Part shown: positions 1-5,440 of the stretch, one piece after another | Position numbering within the stretch: the stretch's first letter is position 1 | Layout: each line of letters begins with the position of its first letter | Program-made: the position numbers and the translations under genes | From: Propionibacteriaceae bacterium | GTDB taxonomy: Bacteria > Actinomycetota > Actinomycetes > Propionibacteriales > Propionibacteriaceae | Reading direction: 5' to 3' | Assembly (NCBI GenBank): GCA_027346035.1 | Contig: DAIESZ010000109.1 | Coordinates: 1 to 5,440 of the forward strand | Length of the DNA: 5,440 nt | The notes under the pieces: generated by a model | Database searches by the model: none | Told to the model about the DNA's origin: nothing | What the model saw: the letters and a program-made list of their open reading frames with translations, nothing else

Positions 1-671
1 TGTCCTCCGGCGCCGCGACGCCCGGCCACCGCGCGCAGGGAGGCGGGCCAGGGGTGGTCGAGTTCGAGCACTCGACGCAGCACGACGCCCGCGATCGCCT
101 CCGGCGTGCCGGAACGCGCCGGCACCACCAGGTAGCGCTGAGGGTCGCGCCGGGCCAGGGCAAGGAATCCGGCGCGCACCCGCTCGTGCAGGTCGGCACC
201 GGCCGCCTCGATGCGGTCACGCTCACCGATCGTCGCGAGCCCGCTCTCGGGCTCGAGATCGAGCAGCACCGTGAGGTCGGGACGGAGGTCGAGGGTGGCC
301 CACCGGGCCAGCGCCTCGACCTCGCCCACGTCGAGGACACGCCCGGCCCCCTGATAGGCGAGCGTCGAGTCGACGAACCGGTCGCACACGACCACCGCTC
401 CCCGGGTCAGCGCGGGCTCGACGACCTCGGCGACGTGTTGGGCTTTGTCAGCGATGTAGAGCAGGGCCTCCGCGCGAGGAGTGATGTCTCCGGAGCCGGG
501 GCTCAGGACGAGCCGGCGGATCTCCCGGCCGAGCCAGCTGTCACCCGGCTCGTAGGTCGACACATGGTCGACGCCGTGCCCGGCGAGCGTGCTCGCGAGC
601 ATCCGCTGCTGGGTCGACTTGCCGGTGCCGTCGCCGCCCTCGAACACGACGAACACCCCTCGTGCGCTCAT
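1..671 (-). CDS. tmk: Thymidylate kinase (dTMP kinase), C-terminus cut by window edge
   Basis: The enzyme phosphorylates dTMP to dTDP with ATP in the cytoplasm, a step of dTTP synthesis. Translating down from the ATG at 669-671 gives 223 residues without a stop. The Walker A loop is FEGGDGTGKST (residues 10-20). The DRF motif (97-99) is followed by DSTLAYQGAGR (101-111). PRAEALLY lies at 65-72, and the LID-like region ERDRIE at 150-155. These fit bacterial Tmk of the actinobacterial type. The start overlaps the stop of the upstream gene (ATGA, 668-671), so translation is probably coupled; the bases upstream hold only a weak GGGGC-like Shine-Dalgarno. Oddities: the usual REPGGT is YEPGDS (40-45), and the usual A-D-R of the dTMP pocket is ADK (74-76). 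The family is commonly about 200-220 residues, so the end is probably just outside the window, unless there is a longer tail or a fusion. The family call is firm; catalytic competence is inferred. Confidence 0.93.
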   Translation of the reverse strand, partial: MSARGVFVVFEGGDGTGKSTQQRMLASTLAGHGVDHVSTYEPGDSWLGREIRRLVLSPGSGDITPRAEALLYIADKAQHVAEVVEPALTRGAVVVCDRFVDSTLAYQGAGRVLDVGEVEALARWATLDLRPDLTVLLDLEPESGLATIGERDRIEAAGADLHERVRAGFLALARRDPQRYLVVPARSGTPEAIAGVVLRRVLELDHPWPASLRAVAGRRGAGG

Positions 672-2107
672 CCGCGCCCCGCAGCCCCGCCCAGACCGGC
701 CCGCCGGGCGGGCCAGTCGGCCACGAAGCCCGCACGATTCCGGCCCACCTCGTCGACGCGCCGTTGCACGTCGCGTCCGGCGGCGAACGCCTCGACCGGG
801 CTCATCGCGCCGACCGCAGCCGGTGAGGGCAACTCGGTGGCCTCCGCTGCCCGTTCCAGCCGGGACTCCAGTCGGCGGGCGCGTCGGGAGATGTCCTTGG
901 CGCGGCCTCCCCCGACGACGGCCGCCACCGCGGCGGCCCGTGCGAACGTCGCGACGGCCCTCGACGCGGCCTGCCAGGCGGCGTCATCGATGTCGACGCT
1001 CAGCTCGTCACAGCGCGCCGCGACCTCGTCGGCGTGCAGCCGGCGGAGCCGCTTGAGTTCCCGGGCGGCCGGTTCATCGACGCGCTCGCCCACCGGTGGG
1101 GCCTGCACCGCCTCGACGAGGGCGTCGAGTGCCGCCAGGTAGTGGTCCTCGTGACGCCACAGCGTCGCGGCGTCGAGATGTCCGGCCAGGACGACGGCCA
1201 GGTGGGCCTGCACGGCGTCGTGCCAGCCGGGGTCGAGCAGCCGCGCAATCCCGGTGAGGTCGCGGTCGAGCAGCCGAAGCCGCTTGATCAGGGTGCGGGG
1301 GGTGTCGACGGTGCCCGTGCGCAGTCGTAGGTCGGCGTCGACGATCCGGCGCAGGTGACGCGCGAGCAGGCGCGACACGAACTCCCCCAGCGTGCGTGCC
1401 TCGCGTCGGGGACGCGGGGCGGGGATATCGGTGGGTCGGGTCGCGGGCGCTCCGAGCCGCTGCGCCAGGGCCGGGAAGCCGGTGACCCGTGAGGCACCGG
1501 TGGCCTGCAGGACAGTGACGAGATGCTCCCGCTGCACGGCGGTGAGTGCGGGTTCCGGCTCGACCGTGACCTCACGGCTACGGGAGATGACCACCCCCCC
1601 ACGCCGTACGGTGACCCGGTCGTCGCGCACCGACCCGAGCACGGCGCCGGCCCCGGACGCCTCGCCGGCGTCGGATTCCGTGGCGTCGCCCCGGATGAGG
1701 TGGACGACCCGCTCACGGCTGAGCGTGGCCACCGGGCCCAGCGGCGCGAGCCGTCGGAACACCCGGACGAGCTCGGCGAGTTCGTCGGGCAGATCGCCGC
1801 CCGCGTCGATCGGAACGGTGACCTCACCCGGCAGCGGCGGCGTCCAGGCGGACGCCGCGAGGTACCAGTCGCCGAGGCCACGGCTGACGCGGTGCGCGAG
1901 CATGATGCCGGCGCGGACCAGCCGGTGGTCCGGCGTGTCGAGGATGGTCACCTCGATCGTGTACGAGTGGTGGTGACCCATGCGGGTGAACCGGCGGATG
2001 CCCAGCCCCGGGTCGACGAGTTGCGGGTCGGGAGCGGTGAAGGGGAGCACGAAGTGGAGAGGGCGGACGTGATCCCCCTCACCGTCGGCATGCCTGCGCC
2101 CGCCCAT
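668..2107 (-). CDS. Divergent CYTH-like/CHAD-like domain protein, function unknown
   Basis: This is a 479-residue cytoplasmic-looking protein with no signal peptide or membrane segment. Residues about 35-185 resemble a CYTH (triphosphate tunnel) domain. Matching points are LDTPDHRLVRAGIML (56-70) followed by AHR, the family's 'YxDTPDxxLxxxGxxLRxR' segment; then GDWYLA (79-84), LGPVATLSRERVVHLIRGD (123-141) and REVTVEPEP (178-186). The N-terminal ExExK motif expected in active members is not visible, and the lysine expected near WYLA is alanine. Residues about 237-400 are helical and Arg/Leu/Ala-rich, like a CHAD domain, but the usual HxxRVxxRRLR signature appears only as TPRTLIKRLRLLDRDL (269-284), without the histidine. 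I chose the ATG at 2105-2107 because GAGGAGG lies 8 bases upstream. An in-frame GTG at 2135-2137 would add ten residues and overlap the topA stop, but has no ribosome binding site. The gene follows topA by 26 bases and overlaps tmk by 4. The domain call is from memory of the families and is moderate; the gene itself is secure. Confidence 0.75.
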   Translation of the reverse strand: MGGRRHADGEGDHVRPLHFVLPFTAPDPQLVDPGLGIRRFTRMGHHHSYTIEVTILDTPDHRLVRAGIMLAHRVSRGLGDWYLAASAWTPPLPGEVTVPIDAGGDLPDELAELVRVFRRLAPLGPVATLSRERVVHLIRGDATESDAGEASGAGAVLGSVRDDRVTVRRGGVVISRSREVTVEPEPALTAVQREHLVTVLQATGASRVTGFPALAQRLGAPATRPTDIPAPRPRREARTLGEFVSRLLARHLRRIVDADLRLRTGTVDTPRTLIKRLRLLDRDLTGIARLLDPGWHDAVQAHLAVVLAGHLDAATLWRHEDHYLAALDALVEAVQAPPVGERVDEPAARELKRLRRLHADEVAARCDELSVDIDDAAWQAASRAVATFARAAAVAAVVGGGRAKDISRRARRLESRLERAAEATELPSPAAVGAMSPVEAFAAGRDVQRRVDEVGRNRAGFVADWPARRAGLGGAAGRG

Positions 2108-2115
2108 TTCCGCGT

Positions 2116-2122
2116 CCTCCTC
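2116..2122 (-). promoter_or_regulatory. Ribosome binding site deciding the start of the CYTH/CHAD-like gene
   Basis: On the minus strand this reads GAGGAGG, near-perfect complementarity to the 3' end of 16S rRNA, 8 bases before the ATG at 2105-2107. It lies just after the topA stop (2134-2136). The alternative GTG at 2135-2137 is preceded by CGTCCCGCCCGTC, which has no Shine-Dalgarno. The site therefore favours the shorter protein. Confidence 0.75.
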
Positions 2123-2133
2123 GCCCTCGTGGC

Positions 2134-4806
2134 TCACGACGGGCGGGACGCGGGGGATGTTCGCCGGGTCGTCGACTTGGCCGGCGTGCGTCGGGTGGTG
2201 CGCTTGGGCGCGGGGCCCTTCGCGCGCTTCGCCGCGAGCAGTTCGGCCGCCCGCTCATGGGTGATCGCCTCGACCTCATCGGTGCGCTGCAGGGTCGCGT
2301 TGGTCTCGCCGTCGGTGACGTAGGGCCCGAATCGGCCGTCCTTGACCACGATCGGCTTGCCCGACGTGGGGTCGTCGCCGAGCGTCCTGAGGGGTTCACG
2401 GGCGGCCGCACGTCCCCGCTGCTTGGGCTGTGCGTAGATCGCCCGGGCCTCCTCGACAGTGATCGAGAAGATCTGGTCCTCGGAGGTGAGGGACCTGGAG
2501 TCGGTGCCCTTCTTGAGGTAGGGCCCGTACCGGCCGTTCTGGGCGGTGATCTGCTCGCCGTCGTCGTCGGCACCGACGACCCGCGGCAGGCTGAGCAACT
2601 GGAGCGCCTGCTCGAGGGTGACCGTGTCGAGGTCCATGGTCGAGAACAGGCTGCTGGTGCGCGGCTTGGCCCCCTTCGGGGCGTCGTCGGGCAGCACTTC
2701 GGTGACATAGGGGCCGTACCGTCCGGCGCGAGCCACGATCGGCGTCCCGGTGCCGGGATCCACGCCCAACTCACGTTCGGCGCCGACCGGGGTGGCCAGC
2801 AGTTCCCGGGCCACGTCGGCGGTGAGTTCGTCGGGGGCCACCGAGGCCTCGACGTTCGCACGGCGACCCTCCTCGTCCTCGACGTAGGTGCCGTAGCGCC
2901 CCACGCGCACGACGATGCCCGCGTCGAGGTCGCCGATGGGGAAGGTCGACAGCTTGCGGGCGTCGATGTCGCCCAGCTCGTTGACCAGAGTGTGCAGTCC
3001 CTCGTGCTGCGAATGCTCCGGGCCGAAGTAGAAGTCGCTGAGCACCGCGACCCGGTCGGCACGGCCGCCGGCGATCTCGTCGAGGGTGTCCTCCATCTCG
3101 GCGGTGAACTCGTAGTCGATGAGCTTCGGGAAGTGCTCCTCGAGCAGACGGGTGACGGCGAACGCGAGCCAGGTGGGCACCAGTGCCTGGCCGCGCTTGA
3201 ACACGTAGTCGCGGCCGGTGATCGTGCGGATGATCGACGCGTAGGTCGACGGCCGCCCGATCTCGAGTTCCTCGAGCTTGGCCACCAGGGTGGGCTCGGT
3301 GTAGCGGCTCGGCGGCCGGGTGGAGTGGCCATCGGGTTCGATGCTGGACGCCGTCACCTGCTGCCCCTCGGTGAGGGTGGGAAGGCGCAACTGCGAGTCG
3401 TCGGACTTGGCGTCGGGGTCGTCGTGCGACTCGACGTAGGCCTTGAGGAAGCCGTGGAAGGTGATCGTGCGCCCGCTCGAGGTGAACCCGGCCACCTCGA
3501 CCGGCCGGCCGATCGTCACGGCGTCCGTGGGCCGGGCCTCGAGCCGCACGGTGAGGGTCTCGCCGACTGCATCGGTCATCTGCGAGGCGACGGTGCGCAT
3601 CCAGACCAGCTCGTAGAGGCGGAACTCGTGGCCCCGAAGCCCGGTCTGGGCCGGCGTCCGGAACACCTCGCCGGCCGGGCGGATCGCCTCGTGCGCCTCC
3701 TGGGCGTTCTTGACCTTCGACGTGTAGACCCGCGGCTTCGCGGGCACGTAGTCGTCGCCGAACAGCTGGCGGGCCTGGGCCCGCGCGGCCTGGATCGCCG
3801 TCTGCGACAGCGTGATCGAGTCGGTTCGCATGTAGGTGATGTAGCCGCCCTCGTAGAGCGTCTGGGCGATCCGCATCGCGTGCTCGGCCGAGAAGCCGAG
3901 CTTGCGGCCGGCCTCCTGCTGCATCGTCGTGGTGCGGAACGGCTCGTAGGGACGCCGGGTGTAGGGACGTCGCTCGACACTCACGACGGTGAACGGCGCG
4001 TCACGCAGGGCGCCGGCCAGGGCGGTCGCGGCGTCCTCGTCGAGAGCCACCGCCTCGCCGGTGAGGTTGCCGACCGAGTCGAAGTCGCGCCCCTGAGCGA
4101 CGCGGCGCCCGTCGAGGCTCACCAGGCGCGACGGGAACAGCCGCGGCTCGGCGCCCTCGCCGGCGTCGAGCTTGGTGTCGAGGTCCCAGAAAGCGGCCGC
4201 GCGGAAGGCAATCCGCTCGCGCTCGCGGTCGACGATCAACCGGGTGGCCACCGACTGGACCCGGCCCGCCGACAGCTTCGGCATGACCTTCTTCCACAGC
4301 ACGGGACTCACCTCGTAGCCGTAGAGCCGGTCCAGGATGCGCCGGGTCTCCTGCGCGTCGACGAGGTCGGTGTCGATCTCGCGGGGATTCGCCACCGCCT
4401 CGTGGATCGCCTCGGGGGTGATCTCGTGGAACACCATCCGCTTGGCCGGCACCTTCGGCTTGAGCTCCTGCAGCAGGTGCCACGCGATGGCCTCGCCCTC
4501 GCGGTCACCGTCGGTGGCGAGCAGCAGTTCGTCGGCGTCCTTGAGGTGCTCCTTGAGCGTCTTGATCGTGGCCTTCTTGTCCGCGGCGACGACGTAGAGC
4601 GGCTCGAAGTCGTGGTCGACGTCCACCCCGGTGCGGGCCCACTTCTCCCCCTTGTACTTCGCGGGCACCTCGGCAGCACCGGTCGGCAGATCGCGGATGT
4701 GGCCGCGCGACGACTCCACGACGTAGCCAGAGCCGAGGAAGCTGCCGATCTGGGTCGCCTTCTTCGGCGACTCGACGATGACGAGCTTGCGAGGGTTCGC
4801 TGCCAT
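2134..4806 (-). CDS. topA: DNA topoisomerase I (type IA)
   Basis: This type IA topoisomerase relaxes negatively supercoiled DNA by cutting one strand through a 5'-phosphotyrosine. It has 890 residues and is complete. The Toprim domain spans about 6-135, with VIVESPKKA (catalytic Glu12) and the metal-binding TDGDREGE (98-105). The gate domain follows, with LSAGRVQSVATRL (178-190) and the active-site motif GYITYMRTDS (321-330). Tyr325 is the nucleophile and Arg327 the conserved helper. EIGRPSTYASII (515-526) is also typical. The C-terminus has no C4 zinc fingers. It has four GR(Y/F)GxY(V/L) repeat domains and a basic Arg/Lys/Thr/Pro tail from about 860, as is usual in Actinobacteria, where these parts bind DNA and support processivity. 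I see no cysteine anywhere in the protein. The ATG at 4804-4806 has GGAAGG 5 bases upstream. The gene probably heads an operon with the CYTH/CHAD-like gene and tmk. In many bacteria topA is supercoiling-sensitive; nothing here shows this directly. Confidence 0.98.
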   Translation of the reverse strand: MAANPRKLVIVESPKKATQIGSFLGSGYVVESSRGHIRDLPTGAAEVPAKYKGEKWARTGVDVDHDFEPLYVVAADKKATIKTLKEHLKDADELLLATDGDREGEAIAWHLLQELKPKVPAKRMVFHEITPEAIHEAVANPREIDTDLVDAQETRRILDRLYGYEVSPVLWKKVMPKLSAGRVQSVATRLIVDRERERIAFRAAAFWDLDTKLDAGEGAEPRLFPSRLVSLDGRRVAQGRDFDSVGNLTGEAVALDEDAATALAGALRDAPFTVVSVERRPYTRRPYEPFRTTTMQQEAGRKLGFSAEHAMRIAQTLYEGGYITYMRTDSITLSQTAIQAARAQARQLFGDDYVPAKPRVYTSKVKNAQEAHEAIRPAGEVFRTPAQTGLRGHEFRLYELVWMRTVASQMTDAVGETLTVRLEARPTDAVTIGRPVEVAGFTSSGRTITFHGFLKAYVESHDDPDAKSDDSQLRLPTLTEGQQVTASSIEPDGHSTRPPSRYTEPTLVAKLEELEIGRPSTYASIIRTITGRDYVFKRGQALVPTWLAFAVTRLLEEHFPKLIDYEFTAEMEDTLDEIAGGRADRVAVLSDFYFGPEHSQHEGLHTLVNELGDIDARKLSTFPIGDLDAGIVVRVGRYGTYVEDEEGRRANVEASVAPDELTADVARELLATPVGAERELGVDPGTGTPIVARAGRYGPYVTEVLPDDAPKGAKPRTSSLFSTMDLDTVTLEQALQLLSLPRVVGADDDGEQITAQNGRYGPYLKKGTDSRSLTSEDQIFSITVEEARAIYAQPKQRGRAAAREPLRTLGDDPTSGKPIVVKDGRFGPYVTDGETNATLQRTDEVEAITHERAAELLAAKRAKGPAPKRTTRRTPAKSTTRRTSPASRPS
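2317..2901 (-). repeat. Four C-terminal topoisomerase I repeats (GRYGPY type) within topA
   Basis: Four copies of a G-R-Y/F-G-x-Y-V/L motif sit in the C-terminal part of TopA: GRYGTYV (636-642), GRYGPYV (695-701), GRYGPYL (758-764) and GRFGPYV (824-830). Their spacing is 59, 63 and 66 residues. They mark repeated DNA-binding domains that replace zinc fingers in actinobacterial TopA. The repeats are at protein level; the DNA copies differ at many third positions. Confidence 0.9.
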
Positions 4807-4811
4807 GGGTG

Positions 4812-4817
4812 CCTTCC
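4812..4817 (-). promoter_or_regulatory. Ribosome binding site of topA
   Basis: The minus strand reads GGAAGG, then CACCC, then the ATG of topA. The 5-base spacing is slightly short but usable. It supports the ATG at 4804-4806, whose product begins a few residues before the conserved KLVIVESPKKA motif. Confidence 0.75.
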
Positions 4818-4855
4818 GGGTGGTGCGATGCGGCCGAGCGGGTCGCCGTCTCCGA

Positions 4856-4861
4856 ATGGTA
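4856..4861 (-). promoter_or_regulatory. Candidate -10 box upstream of topA
   Basis: The minus strand reads TACCAT, matching the actinobacterial TANNNT -10 pattern, in the 83-base gap between the methyltransferase stop and topA. It would give a leader of roughly 40-45 bases. No TTGAC-like -35 box is found 16-18 bases further upstream (the bases there are TCCCGC or GTCCCG). A single hexamer can occur by chance, so this is only a candidate; topA could also be read through from the upstream gene. Confidence 0.25.
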
Positions 4862-4889
4862 GCCGCCCCACTCGACCGGCGGGACGCCG

Positions 4890-5440
4890 CTATGCCCAGG
4901 CGTCCACAAGCAAGCCCTGCCGCAGTGCCCGCCGCACCAGCGGAACCGTCTCGGCGACGGCGTCGGACACCGGCACGGACAGCAGCGATGCGACCGCCCG
5001 GACGATGTCCCCGAGGGGCAGTTCCCCGTCACACGCCCCGAGCACGCCGCCGGTGAGCGTCGAGACCTCGATCGCGCGGCGCAGGCCGGTGTCGCTGCGC
5101 AGCACGACGTGGGCGGGGTCGGCGGCGCCGGGCTCGCCGATCGTCTCCTCGGACACCGATCGGTCGACCCGCCAGCGTCCCTGCAGCAGGTCGCCGACCG
5201 GCAGCGTGGCCGCCGTCACGGCGTCCGACCGCTGAGCGACCACGGGTCCGACGGGCTGTTCCACGGCGTGCGGCCACGACTCCACCTCGATGTCCGGCTG
5301 GTCGCGATGAGAGTTGGTGAGCGTGAGCCACCCCATGCCGACGCCGGTGATGCCGAGCTCGGAAAAGTAGTCGAGCCACTGGTCGTAGCGGGGACGCCAC
5401 AGCGGCGACCCGGCGAGGCCGGCGTCGGTGAGCCAGATCT
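4890..5440 (-). CDS. C-terminal part of a class I SAM-dependent methyltransferase-like protein
   Basis: The frame is open from the window edge (5440) to the TAG at 4890-4892, giving 182 visible residues; the start is outside. Near the edge it reads LWRPRYDQWLDYFSELGITG, followed directly by VGMGWLTL, and it later holds GVLGACDGELPLGDIVRAVA and LVRRALRQGLLVDAWA. From memory this matches the C-terminal, winged-helix-like part of a roughly 500-residue actinobacterial methyltransferase family often found beside topA, related to N5-glutamine/HemK-type enzymes. The diagnostic SAM-binding and NPPY motifs would lie upstream, beyond the window, so I cannot confirm enzyme activity or name the substrate. 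The ATG at 5334-5336 is internal (the conserved segment runs across it) and should not be taken as the start. It is transcribed in the same direction as topA, 83 bases before it. Confidence 0.7.
   Translation of the reverse strand, partial: IWLTDAGLAGSPLWRPRYDQWLDYFSELGITGVGMGWLTLTNSHRDQPDIEVESWPHAVEQPVGPVVAQRSDAVTAATLPVGDLLQGRWRVDRSVSEETIGEPGAADPAHVVLRSDTGLRRAIEVSTLTGGVLGACDGELPLGDIVRAVASLLSVPVSDAVAETVPLVRRALRQGLLVDAWA

Noticed and set aside
54..1142. Plus-strand open frame of 362 codons opposite tmk and the CYTH/CHAD-like gene
   Set aside because: It is antisense to two well-supported genes, has low-complexity Arg/Ala/Pro/Ser composition and no recognisable domain. It is a GC-rich shadow frame.
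2135..2137. GTG start for the CYTH/CHAD-like gene overlapping the topA stop (GTGA)
   Set aside because: There is no Shine-Dalgarno upstream, while the ATG at 2105-2107 has GAGGAGG at 8 bases. The ten extra residues are also hydrophilic and unlike a conserved N-terminus.
2079..3332. Minus-strand 417-codon frame inside topA
   Set aside because: It overlaps topA in another frame, is dominated by Arg/Ser/Pro/Ala and lacks any motif; the topA frame carries all the conserved residues.
4877..4889. CGGCG-GGA-CGCCG inverted repeat right after the methyltransferase-like gene, a possible terminator
   Set aside because: The stem is only 5 base pairs with a 3-base loop and no T-tract. Such short GC hairpins are common by chance here.
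5334..5336. ATG as start of a separate 148-residue gene
   Set aside because: The same frame stays open to the window edge and its conserved-looking residues run straight through this methionine (GITGVGMGWL), so it is internal.
1..5440. CRISPR arrays, tRNA or rRNA genes, insertion sequences, attachment sites, defence genes
   Set aside because: I looked on both strands and saw no direct repeat arrays, tRNA-like cloverleaf sequence, transposase motifs or terminal inverted repeats. Nearly all of the window is accounted for by the four genes.

Overview
The window is very GC-rich. It carries four protein genes, all on the minus strand, with almost no non-coding DNA. Base composition, the GTG/ATG start context with GGAGG-type ribosome binding sites, and a topoisomerase I with GRYGPY repeats instead of zinc fingers all point to a high-GC actinobacterium (Actinomycetota). 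I cannot place it more precisely from this sequence.

Read in the direction of transcription, from high to low coordinates, the layout is as follows. (1) The C-terminal 182 residues of a class I SAM-dependent methyltransferase-like protein, cut by the window edge (4890-5440). (2) An 83-base gap with a good Shine-Dalgarno for the next gene and only a weak promoter candidate. (3) topA, a complete 890-residue DNA topoisomerase I (2134-4806). (4) A 479-residue protein (668-2107) that I read as a divergent CYTH-like plus CHAD-like protein lacking the usual charged signature residues. (5) tmk, thymidylate kinase, starting at 671 in an ATGA overlap with the preceding stop and running off the window end with at least 223 residues.

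topA, the CYTH/CHAD-like gene and tmk are probably one transcript. The gap after topA is 26 bases and the next junction is a 4-base overlap. TopA relaxes negative supercoils and Tmk makes dTDP for DNA synthesis. The middle gene sits between these two DNA-metabolism genes and has no obvious role from its sequence.

Most of the window is ordinary core-genome content. The parts that deserve a second look are the middle gene, substitutions at normally conserved substrate-binding positions of Tmk, and the fully cysteine-free TopA. I found no mobile element, CRISPR array, RNA gene or defence system.
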